Shown here piece after piece: positions 35,780 through 46,009 of a stretch of DNA of 64,000 nt. How positions within the stretch are numbered: position 1 is the first letter of the stretch; the number at the start of each line of letters is the position of its first letter. The notes under the pieces were generated by a model. That model was given only the letters and a program-made list of their open reading frames with translations, did no database searches and had not been told where the DNA came from. The translations under genes were made by a program, and so were the position numbers. Where the stretch lies: contig MU394094.1 of assembly GCA_022578605.1 (NCBI GenBank), positions 124,001-188,000 of the forward strand, in the 5' to 3' direction. This DNA comes from Camillea tinctor. Lineage: Eukaryota; Ascomycota; Sordariomycetes; Xylariales; Xylariaceae.

Positions 35780-37972
35780 ATGTCTTCAGATATGAAATCG
35801 TCGATTCACCGATTCCGCGTTAGCCGGACCTCTCCGTCCCTCGGTGATACGATGCCGCCAGCGCCGCTCAACCGGCCTCGATCCGCCTCCCCAGATAGTG
35901 GAGCTGAAAAGCCCCTACGTCCAGCTTCGAAACCCAAGAGTATTCCAGCCTGCGACAGGTGCCGTTCCTTCAAGAAGAAATGCAGTCGGACATTCCCCGT
36001 GTGCTCCCTTTGTGCGAGCGCAGGACAGAAATGTTCCTTCTCCACGCCGGCATCCTCCAGCGCCGCCCAGACACACCATTTGCGCATGCGCGTCGAATGG
36101 TTATCACAGTACATTAACCAGAACCTACCTGTCGGTCTGACCAATATTGAGTCCATAGAAACCGGAACCGACCTTACAGAGCTCCTACGAGACGCATCAC
36201 CTGCCGCCACCCATGGAATCCCCCCCAATGTGGACTCACCAGCCTCGGCGCCCTCGGGAGTCCGAGATAACCTATCTCTACCAAGCGACCAACCAATTGT
36301 CGACCATCACAGCATCGAGGTGAGCACTGATGACAGGTCGGTGTCTTCGCGAAGCCATCATTCCGTCATCCAGCCCTCGGTGGATTCCGTAGGAGAACGA
36401 TCAGTCAATTCTGTATCCCTAGGCCCGAGCCCCCTTTCCGCCCGGCGGCTGCCTCCTGATGCAGCAGCACGCCGATTCGTAGATGCATATTTCCGGAACG
36501 TCAACAGAGCATACCCATTCGTTGACCGGAACAAGGTCCTCCGCGACTTGGAGACGTTTGGCGACTTTGCCCAACGACGTCGAGATGCAGACTCGACTTT
36601 ACTATATCTGATCATGGCCATCGGGTGCACGACTCTGCAACGTGCTGGCCAGATACCCGGCGACACCGTATCGAAGTTTGAAGTTGGTTATTCTGACATT
36701 ATACAAGAGTGCCTTTGCCGGGAGAGCATTGAGTCGGTTCAGATTCTCGTGCTGCTGGCCTTATATTCGCTCTTCGATCCTGCCGGCGCGTCAGCATGGT
36801 CCATTGTAGGAATCGTGTCTCGCCAGGCCATGCTCCTAGGCCTGACCCGACGAGCGTCCGATGAGAAATCTCTCTCGGCAACAGACGTCGAGTTGCGTCA
36901 CCGGCTGTTCTGGAGCATATTCGTCCTGGACCGCATGATGGCAACATCACTGGGGTTGCCGGTTGCACTTACAGATGAGAATACGGATGTGCCTCTTCCC
37001 GGACTAACAATAGATGAATTTGCGTCTCCAGACAGGCACCAGTTTGCTTTGGTCCTGCAAACAAGTCGCCATGTTATCCAGCTTAGACAGATGGAGGGCC
37101 GGATCCTACAGCAGGTTCATTTTAGAAAACAATCCGAAGTCAGCTCTCTTAACCAAGCTGATCGACGGGCCATAATCCAGGAGATCAGGGCCGAGGTCGA
37201 AAACTGGTATAGCAATGGGTGCTTGGTCTCACCCCTGGAGCATGACAACATCCCAATACATAACTCGATTACATGGCTAAGTGCCCGATATTACTTTCTC
37301 CTTTTGCTTCTTCATTATCCATCTCACTTTAACGCGTTCGGACCCGTCATCTCGAGAGCCGAGCTGCTCAGGTTCGTCCAAAAACATTTACAATCTACCT
37401 CAGCCCTCTTCCAGCAGCGACAGCTACCCCTGAACCGAGTAACGCTGTGTCGACTGTTCCCTGTTGGCCTTGTGCTCATGCACACTTTTATCATCAATGC
37501 CCCGGACTGCTCTCCCTTCCCGGCTCGGGATGAAGTCACCATGCTGGTCAACATATTGGAATCCTTCCCAGAGGGTTGGGTTCATGCCCACCAGGCCGCA
37601 CAGATATTCCGTCAGTTCCTGGCCACGATTGGCGCTGTCGCCAACTATGGACCGCTACACTTTTCGCAGTCCTCCTATAGCCAACTTGGAGGCCCCAAGG
37701 ATAATTACCAGAACGTACTGAAGCCACAGATGGCCAGTCTCCTCGCCCTTATGCAAGAGATTCTCGGCAAGGCGAGCTGTTACAGGTTCTTAGAGATCCC
37801 GGACGAGCGGGATCTTTCGGAGTGCGGCGTTCCCTCTGCAGGTCAACAATTATTGTCCAGTCCCCAGGGAGCAGGGAGGGCCTCGATGGCGAGTAGTGCC
37901 AACGTTGGGGGGAGTGAGGATGTGGTGATGAACTACGGTTGGGGAGGACCCCTTGAGTTAGACTTTCTATAA
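35780..37972 (+). CDS. Zn(II)2Cys6 transcription factor with fungal-specific TF domain
   Basis: An intronless frame of 730 aa from the ATG at 35780; the open frame extends further upstream, but without an ATG. The binuclear zinc cluster has C-x2-C-x6-C-x6-C-x2-C-x6-C spacing with cysteines at 58, 61, 68, 75, 78 and 85 (CDRCRSFKKKC...CSLCASAGQKC). A Ser-rich linker follows. The middle homology region begins near residue 233 (RRFVDAYFRNVNRAYPFVDR) and includes GLTRRASDEK and RLFWSIFVLDRMMATSLGLP, typical of the fungal-specific TF domain (PF04082-like). The protein should act in the nucleus as a regulator binding CGG triplets. Its position between the monooxygenase and the oxoprolinase-family gene suggests it controls the surrounding cluster. 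This role is inferred from position only. Confidence 0.93.
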   Translation: MSSDMKSSIHRFRVSRTSPSLGDTMPPAPLNRPRSASPDSGAEKPLRPASKPKSIPACDRCRSFKKKCSRTFPVCSLCASAGQKCSFSTPASSSAAQTHHLRMRVEWLSQYINQNLPVGLTNIESIETGTDLTELLRDASPAATHGIPPNVDSPASAPSGVRDNLSLPSDQPIVDHHSIEVSTDDRSVSSRSHHSVIQPSVDSVGERSVNSVSLGPSPLSARRLPPDAAARRFVDAYFRNVNRAYPFVDRNKVLRDLETFGDFAQRRRDADSTLLYLIMAIGCTTLQRAGQIPGDTVSKFEVGYSDIIQECLCRESIESVQILVLLALYSLFDPAGASAWSIVGIVSRQAMLLGLTRRASDEKSLSATDVELRHRLFWSIFVLDRMMATSLGLPVALTDENTDVPLPGLTIDEFASPDRHQFALVLQTSRHVIQLRQMEGRILQQVHFRKQSEVSSLNQADRRAIIQEIRAEVENWYSNGCLVSPLEHDNIPIHNSITWLSARYYFLLLLLHYPSHFNAFGPVISRAELLRFVQKHLQSTSALFQQRQLPLNRVTLCRLFPVGLVLMHTFIINAPDCSPFPARDEVTMLVNILESFPEGWVHAHQAAQIFRQFLATIGAVANYGPLHFSQSSYSQLGGPKDNYQNVLKPQMASLLALMQEILGKASCYRFLEIPDERDLSECGVPSAGQQLLSSPQGAGRASMASSANVGGSEDVVMNYGWGGPLELDFL

Positions 37973-39106
37973 CAAATTATTTTCAGAGTCAGAGTAAGTA
38001 GAGGTGTTAACGTGCCTCATGGGTTTCCGGTACGAATTACGGTGGTGTATTTAAAATCGCGAGATCCGACTTTCGTCATCAAAAGCCGGGTAAATTCTCA
38101 TCTGTGTTGATCCGATTCTCCTATTTCATACATACATACGTACCTAACCTTAGGAACCTACATAGGTATATTAAATACCTCCTTAGTTACCCCATGAACC
38201 TGTCGAAGTACCCCTATTTCTTTTTCAATGCTTCTTAGATTAAGGTGCAATCCAATAACCTACATAATTAGCAATTGTAGCGGTCTCTTCAAAGAAGCCA
38301 ACAGCAATTCACGACTCCTGAATTAAGGGTTTGAAGAACGATAATTGTCCCGTATGAGATCACTTTATCAAGAGAACCAGTTGTTCGCTGGGCAGATTTA
38401 GTTAAATCTAGATCAGAATGGTTAACACAAGCGTGTTGGGGAGATCAGCTAAGTAGGTAGGGAGGTAGTAGGTATATACGTGGTAGAGTAAAGACGGGAT
38501 CTTCAACTTCTTACACTACTATATGGGGTTTCTCTACGACCTAGCATATAGCGATTAAGCCTCTGCCGACCGATAGGGTTTTAGTGGCATAACCGCTAGC
38601 AAAGAGCACTGAGCCCCCTAGACCAACTGAACTAGAGAGTATGGGTATTAAGATTTAAGAACACATAAAACTACCCCTAATTGGCTTCGTGAACAAGGTT
38701 CAAAGTAGAGAGACGAAGCATTTTAGCAATATAATACAAATAGAGAGAATTTACCGCCTGTTCACCTAACCCATTCAATCCTACCTACAACTTATCTTGC
38801 CTCCAACGCCTCACCCGTATTCATCATAGCAAGGCTTGGTCAAATCCAGTGGGTCGGAAACATCCCGACAGGGCCTTGACTAGAGACTAATAGCTAAGGC
38901 CCTTCTTATTTTCAAGTAGAACTAATATGCCAGTTTAAGTATAGATTAGTTGAGAGACATCATTTGAGCAAGAATAAGGGAAGGCTATCTACCTAGGTAT
39001 CTAAGGTAGAAGACATTCGTGATCTTAGAGGCAAGCTTCACCCGTCTCCCGCAAGTAATTCTCCGCCATTAGATATATAACCTATAACCTATCTGCGTGT
39101 GTGAAA
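37973..39106. other. Intergenic region with tRNA-like remnant
   Basis: Between the regulator and the oxoprolinase-family gene. It contains a degenerate tRNA-like segment (38564-38640, minus) and an exact TACCTAGGTA (38990-38999) about 110 bp upstream of the next start codon. No protein gene is supported. Confidence 0.5.
38564..38640 (-). pseudogene. Degenerate tRNA-like sequence
   Basis: Read on the minus strand this has TAGTTCAGTTGGT, a good A-box and D-arm, then a possible anticodon arm GTGCT-CTTTGCT-AGCGG with a mismatched end, and ACCCTATCGGTCGGCA resembling the 3' half of a T arm and acceptor. The B-box GTTCRANNC is missing and the 5' seven bases do not pair with the 3' end. It therefore looks like a decayed or chimeric tRNA copy. 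A tRNA covariance search would decide. Confidence 0.3.
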
Positions 39107-42100
39107 ATGGCGGATGTACGGGTTTCAATTGACCGGGGAGGAACCTTCTGTGACGTCGTGGCTCACGTTGAAGGGCGTGATCCCATCATCTTCAAGCTAT
39201 TGTCTGAAGATCCTGCCAACTATCGTGATGCGCCAACAGAGGCGGTCAGGCGCATACTGGAAATAGTTGAAGGGAAGGCTATTCCTGTCAGCGAGAAACT
39301 AGACGGTACCAGAATCGGTAAGTAGGCCAGCTTAACATTCTAACCAGGAATTCTCATCTCACTCTTTGGATAGCCGCCTGCAGAGTCGGGACTACTGTTG
39401 CGACAAATGCTCTGTTAGAGCACAAGGGCGAGAGATTCGCCTTTGTAACAACAAAAGGTATGGGTCAAGCTATTCCCTTTAACGAGCTGACTGCATCGTT
39501 TTACTGAACTCTATCACCGTACACTGACGACACGCATCCAGGATTCAAGGACGTCTGTGTCATTGGTGATCAATCCCGTCCGAAGCTATTTGACCTTAAC
39601 GTCAGAAAGGCTCAGGCCCTCCACGACACCATTATTGAGATCGATGAGAGAGTCACAGTAGAGGATTATGACTTAAATCCATATCGCAAGAGTGACGCTG
39701 GAGAGCTCACCGATCCAGACCTTGTAAGGACACGGAGTGGCGAGGTCATTCGCATATTGAAGCGCATTGATCAGAGCCAAGTGCGCCAGCAACTTCAGGA
39801 ATTGCGCAACCAAGGGTACGAGTCGGTGGCAATCTCATTCATGCATGCCTATCTTTATCCAGAGCACGAGGAAACCGTCGCAGCTTTGGCAAAGAACGTA
39901 GGGTTCAAATACATCACGACATCCTCCCGGACGAGCCCCGTCGTCAAGTTACTCAACCGTAGCAATTCCACCTGTTCTGAGGCATATCTTTACCCGATTA
40001 TCCGCCGTTACGTAGAAAGCTTCGAGTCAGGATTTAACATTACCCCCCAGAGACTCGAGTTCATGTGTTCGGACGGCGGCTTAAAGCAGGCGCACAAATT
40101 CAGGGGCAACGAGGCGCTTCTGAGCGGACCTGCGGGAGGAGTTGTCGGTATTGCGCGATCGTGCCACGATAGTGAAGATGGGGCCCCCATTATTGGGTTC
40201 GATATGGTATGTGACTTCCCTTCTAAATTGCCATCGATATCCACCCATCAAACCACCAGTGTGGCCATCATCCATATTGTTGAACAGTTGCGAACCCTAC
40301 TTACCTCTCACCTTACAGGGTGGGACAAGCACGGATGTGTCCAGGTTTGATGGCAAATATGACCATTTGACAGAAACCACTATTGCTGGAAGGACGATAT
40401 CAGTACCAATGCTCAACATTTCAACGTGAGACTTGGTAGCCACCTACTTATACAGTACAGAACTAACAGGTGGTTCAATAGTGTTGCCGCTGGTGGTGGT
40501 TCTATCCTCTTCGCGAGAAGTGGTTAGTCCACAGTTCCCCTTCTACTTCTTATACTCGATATAGCTAACTCTTTGAAGGCCTCCTAGTTGTTGGCCCTGA
40601 AAGCGCAGGTGCTCATCCAGGTCCCGCCTGTTATAGAAAGGGGTAAGAGACATGTAGCTGGTGTAAGTTGATGTCAAATACGCTGACACGATTAATAGGG
40701 GTCCATTGACGGTAACGGATGCAAACTTATTTCTCGGACGACTAGTTATATCTTCATTTCCATCCATATTTGGCGAAAATGCAGACAAGCCTCTTGACCT
40801 AGATGTTGTTATCAGAAAGTTTAGGGAGATCACTGAAGACTTCAACCGGCAGACATCGCAGAATCTCACCCCCGAAGAAGTTGCATCGGGGTTCTTAAAT
40901 GTGGCCAATGAAGCGATGAGCCGACCCATCAGAAATATCACAGGTGAAACTCTCTATATCCTCAATACTTTGTAATTGTATACTGAAGCATTATACAGAA
41001 GCTCGAGGTTTCGCTCCAGAACAGCATGATCTAGTGAGTTTTGGTGGTGCAGGGGGTCGTAAGTCCTCTCCTTTTAACCTACCCACTTGTCATCACGGCT
41101 AATGAAGAGCAGAACATGCTTGCTCCATCGCAGAGAAACTCGGGATCAGACGAATTCTCATACATAAATGGTCTTCGCTTTTATCTGCCTATGGAATTTC
41201 GCAGGCTGAGTTACAGTATGAGACATATGAGCCTTATGCCGGCAAGTTTGCGATGGATTCTCTTAGCAATATCAGGGAGCGGTTAGAGGTTTTACGACGT
41301 AAAGTTGCCGCTGAACTCCTTTCTCAGGGGGCCCACGAGAGTTCCTTGAGTTATGATGAGGCGCTCGTCCTACGATATTTCGGAACTGACACTACCATCA
41401 CCATTTCAAAACCTCAAGACGAAGATTACGGGACAGCCTTTAAGGCTCACCATTTGCGGGAATTTGCCTTCAACCTTAATCGCGATATAATCATAGATTC
41501 TATCAAAGTTAGGGGCACTGGTAATGCTGGTTCGTTGCTAAAAGAAGCATCCGCTTTGACTGAATTAGCTGCCTTGAAGATGGGCGTTTCTGAAACGACC
41601 AGTCCTCGTTCTGAACAGCGTGTCTACGTAGACGGCAAGTGGCAGATTGTTGGTATTTATGAGCTCGATTCAATACCGAAAGGAAGCGTATTAGATGGAC
41701 CAGCCCTGGTTATCGACAAGACCCAGACAATATTCGTTGACCCGCGATTCAGGGGCTATATATTATCCAATCACGTCGTATTAGAGAGGACCCAGCTGGC
41801 AGAAACAACTCTGTCATCCATCTCGGCAGACACCATTAACCCCATCCAGCTATCCGTCTTTGCTCATCGGTTTATGTCGATAGCTGAGCAAATGGGCAAC
41901 ACGTTACAGCGAACATCGATCTCGACTAGTATTAAGGAGAGACTGGATTTCTCGTGTGCTATCTTTTCACCAGACGGCAAGCTGGTCGCGAACGCACCCC
42001 ATATTCCAATCCATCTCGGCTCTATGCAATTTGCAATTCAATATCAGCATCGCCTGTGGAAAGCAAAGTTGAAGGCAGGCGATGTATTATTAACAAACCA

Positions 42101-43481
42101 CCCGCAATGTGGTGGCACTCACTTACCCGATCTGACTGTCGTCAGTCCTGTCTTTTTCGAAGACCAGATCGCGTTCTACGTTGCCTCTCGGGGTCATCAC
42201 ACAGATATTGGAGGGAAGGGTATCACCTCGATGATGCCCGAGAGCAAGGAGCTCTGGGAAGAAGGAATCAACATTAGGTCGATGAAGATCGTTAGCGGCG
42301 GAAATTTCCTCGAGGAAGACGTCAGGGCCGCTTTCGATAAGGCGGGTAGCTTCCCAGCTTGCAGTGCAACGAGGAGGATCGCCGATAATATTAGTGACTT
42401 AAAGGCACAAATAGCTTCAAATCAACGTGGTAATACCCTACTGAGTAGGCTTTGCGACGAGTTTACGCTGCCGGTTGTCCATACTTATATGCATGGAATC
42501 CAAGCCAATGCTGAGGTTGCAGTCAGAGACTTCTTCAAGAAGATCGCTCTAGATCATCCAGAGCCCCTTATGGCTGTGGACTACTTCGACGATGGTACAG
42601 CCATTAAGTTGAAAATCACGATCAACCGGGAGACAGGAGGGGCAACATACGACTTTGCTGGCACTGGGCCCCAGTCATGGGGGAATTACAACTGTCCCAT
42701 TTCCATCACCCATTCGGCTATCATCTATACCATTAGGTGCCTCGTCAATGTCGACATTCCTTTAAACGAAGGGTGTCTTTCTCCAGTAGACATACGCGTC
42801 CCGAAGGGAAGCATTCTAAACCCATCACCAGCCGTCGCTGTCTGTGGCTCCACCCTAGCGAGCCAGAGGATCATCGATACCATCCTACGGGCCTTCGGCT
42901 GCTGCGCTGCCAGCCAAGGGTGCGCGAATAGCTTTGGTTGGGGAATGGGCGGGAAGGATCCTGTGACAGGAGAAGTGAAACCCGGTTTCAACTACGGAGA
43001 AAGCTTAGGAGGCGGCGTCGGAGCCGGTCCAAACTGGCACGGGGAGTCGGCGACGAACGTCCATTCCACAAACACCCGCAACACGGACCCCGAGGTCATA
43101 GAGAAGAGAACCCCGGTACTCGTGAGGAAGTACGCAATTCGAGAGAATAGTGGGGGCCGCGGCGCCTTCAACGGCGGCAACGGCACCATCCGCGAGATCG
43201 AGGCGCGTATCCCGCTGAAGTTTAGTATCCTCAGCGACCGGAGGGTATACCGTCCTTACGGCATGGCCGGCGGCCTGCCCGGGAAGGCAGGCCGCAACTA
43301 TGTTTTCAAGTTCAATGATGAGGGCGTCCTTGAGAGGATCAATCTCGGAGGGAAGGCCGTGGTTAACTTAAACCAGGGGGAGATTATGCAGATCAATACC
43401 CCCGGTGGTGGAGGCTGGGGCACACCTCATGGTCAAACAGTGGAAATGTATGACAATGAAGAAGGTCAGTTATACGCTTAA
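39107..43481 (+). CDS. 5-oxoprolinase / hydantoinase-family ATP-dependent hydrolase (HyuA-HyuB fusion)
   Basis: Nine exons are inferred: 39107-39317, 39374-39457, 39542-40206, 40319-40425, 40482-40522, 40579-40642, 40699-40943, 40999-41058 and 41113-43481. All introns are GT-AG and the phases close to 1281 aa, the normal length of eukaryotic 5-oxoprolinase (OXP1 type). The HyuA half has the ASKHA motifs: [12 protein letters not shown] near the N-terminus, [27 protein letters not shown] and [16 protein letters not shown]. The HyuB half starts near residue 735 ([12 protein letters not shown]) and contains [37 protein letters not shown] and a C-terminal [11 protein letters not shown]. The enzymes open a lactam ring with ATP; 5-oxoproline to glutamate is the classic reaction, and relatives act on hydantoins or caprolactam. 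The segment [17 protein letters not shown] differs from the usual proline/RG form, so it may be a paralogue with another substrate. It lies directly downstream of the regulator. Confidence 0.93.
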
Positions 43482-44092
43482 GCTCTTCTATTGGTTTCCT
43501 TAGATCCTCGTCTGTAGCTCCTGATGTACGGATCCAAAGCGACCTGAAGAACACACTAAAACTGTTCTAGTTGTTACCATACCTAGGTATTCTTATCTCG
43601 TTTGTTAAATTAAACTACTCTGCAGTCTTGTGAGCAGACCTAGGCTGCAGAATTAACGGTGGTTCGTGACTTGAAAATAACTATAAACGCATACAAGATT
43701 TGTCAAGATATCTCTAGTCTTATAGTCTCTATCTGTCAATTTTATAGTCGAGAATTATCCATGCCCTAGGGGGTAAATTAGTAGATCTAGTTATGATTTA
43801 CCTTTTACTGTAATTGATGATATCTACGATCTGCACCCCTGAAAAAAAAGACAGCGCTTGTTTCGTTCAAAAGAGTCTGCGCCGCTGAAGAAGTCAGGGG
43901 CACGCGCAGATGATGGCCTATCTGATTCACCAAGCAAAATACCGAGTCCGAGTCCGAAGTTCGGGGGAACCTGTAAAAACCGATGTAATCATAATAAAGA
44001 AGTATTTATTCAGGCAACAGCTGATAATGTTCTTGGCCATCGTATCCCATCTTGTTTCGCTATCGTCAATACTTAGCCATCAAGCAATAGCA
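43482..44092. other. Intergenic region between oxoprolinase and MOSC-reductase genes
   Basis: Same-direction spacer of 611 bp. It contains an exact TACCTAGGTA (43580-43589). The open frame upstream of the MOSC start has no family resemblance and is taken as leader. Confidence 0.5.
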
Positions 44093-46009
44093 ATGGAAGT
44101 TGTTGCAGTTAGCCGCTCTAAACCAACATTTCATTATGTTAATGGCATCAAACTATACACGTCAATCATACATGACCCCTTAACGCGGCCATCCGACTAC
44201 ATCGAATTGGACGAATCCGGTATACTCGGCAACAAGACAGCAGTGGTAAGTGATTCTAGGAATCATTTATTCCCTCCTTTGGTCTGTCTCGGCCCGGTCC
44301 GGGAGTCAAATTGCCCATCATGGCTAAGCGTATAGGTTATTGTGACTTTTGACTCCCGGGACAACAGTTTCAAGGGTAAATGAGTTACCCAATATGGAAA
44401 CTACTAACTCCCATTACTTCAGCACGACGGACCGGTCTATGTCTTCTTCACGGAAAACTACGACTACTGGTGCCGCGAGCTCGGGGTTGAGCAGTCGTCA
44501 TGGGACTGGTGCCATTGGGGTGAGAACGTAACTCTCCGGTTCAAAAACGAGGTCGCCCTGGAAGACGAAATCCATCTAGGTGATATCTGGAAGATCGGAG
44601 ATTCGTTACGCTTGGAGGTATGTGGATCTCGAGTGCCGTGCATGAAACTCTCATGGAGATGTGGCTAGAAAGATTCTTGGCTTCAAAGTCTTGCTGCCTC
44701 TGGCCGCGTGGGGGTCTACCTGCGAGTACTCAGAGGCGGCCGCATCCATCCCGGGGACGGAGTATCCTATGAGCGGTTCTCGGGAGATCCCATGGACATC
44801 GCTACCATAACTCGAGTGGCGTTCGACGCGTCGCTCAAAACCAGGGATACTATGGATCTGCTCGCGAACCACAAGCTCCTCTTGGGCATGAACAAATGGA
44901 CTATCAAGCGCAAACTGGCCACAATGGATGATAAGCTCAACAGCGGTAAGAACTCCTGGAAGGGCTGGCGGGACCTCCGCCCCTATCGTATCGTGGACGA
45001 AGGGGGAGACGTGAAGTCGTTCTATCTCCGACCGGTCGACGGCGAGCCCCTGGCGAACTACCTACCCGGTCAATTCCTTTCCGTTCGCACCCCGACCGGG
45101 AAGACTTGTAGCTGGTCTATTTCTGATTGGCTGACGCGTGACAATCCCTCATACTACCGCCTCAGCATCAAGAAAGCCGGTGAAGCCTCCACTTGGATGC
45201 ACGACACGTGCAACCTGGAAACGGTCCTACCAACGCGCTCCCCGGCAGGGCGCTTCTTCCTGGATTGGACGTCCTTTTTGCCAATGAGGCAAGTGTACCT
45301 CTCCGCAGGCGTCGGGATCACGCCAATCCTGACCATGATGAAGTCTCACGACGTGCATCCTAACTTCGAGGTCACACCGGTGCTATGGATACACGTAGCG
45401 CGCGACAGCGCACATTTCCCATTCCGGGACGAGATTCCTCAGTTTAGAAGGAGGACGCTGAAGAAAGTTGTCTTCTTCACCGAGCCCAGCCGATCCGATG
45501 TGCAAGGCGTCGACTACGACTACAAGGGGCGACCCGTTGAGCAGGAACTAGAGAGCATCATAGGCGCATCCTTCACCTGGCACCCGCTGGGAGCTGGCGA
45601 GATGACATCAGAAGGAAACTTCTCCGCGGCGAACATATGCGGGCCGCCAGCGTTCGAGGAGCTGGCGCGGAAATGTCTGCAGAATCTGAAGTTCCCAGCG
45701 CCGCTGATTCGCAGTGAATCTTTCGTCGCCGCCTCGGGAGCGGCGGCCTCGGGGGAGGTTGGGCGCGCAAGAGTCAAGTTTGTAAGGTCGAAAACCTCCG
45801 CAGAGTGGGTGAAAGATAAGCCAATGTCGTTGTTAGAACTCGCAGAGTCCCAGGGGCTCACCCCTGACTATGGGTGTCGGGTTGGCGCTTGTGGGAGCTG
45901 TGCCACGAAGCTCATGTGCGGCTCAGTTTCTGGCAGGATTCAAGCAGATGGTACTGTTTTGGCGTGTTCGGCAACGCCTGCGTCGGAGAGTATAGAAGTA
46001 GACATGTAA
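44093..46009 (+). CDS. MOSC domain-ferredoxin reductase fusion with an in-frame TAG or exitron
   Basis: Exon 1 is 44093-44245 and exon 2 starts at 44423, with a 177-nt intron (GTAAGT...CTTCAG, phase 0). The MOSC domain (from MEVVAVSRSKPTFHYVNGIK) runs to VCGSRVPCMKLSWRCG. Next come a YLPGQFLSVRTP flavin-reductase domain, LSAGVGITPILTMM (NAD-binding) and a C-terminal plant-type 2Fe-2S domain with CRVGACGSC and a distal Cys in VLACSATP. This is the layout of phthalate/vanillate oxygenase reductases preceded by a molybdenum-cofactor-type MOSC domain. A TAG at 44666-44668 follows the MOSC cysteine motif in frame, and coding sequence resumes at once (KDSWLQSLAASGRVGVYLR). Bases 44618-44668 (51 nt) have intron signals, GTATGT, CTCAT and CTAG, in phase 0. 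Spliced, the protein has 562 aa but lacks the MOSC cysteine motif. The alternatives are a recent nonsense mutation (CAG to TAG) or a sequence error. Function: electron transfer from NAD(P)H, partner oxygenase unknown. Confidence 0.82.

Noticed and set aside
42938..43150. Short ORFs overlapping the oxoprolinase-family, regulator and MOSC-reductase exons
   Set aside because: They are shadows of real coding sequence in other frames.
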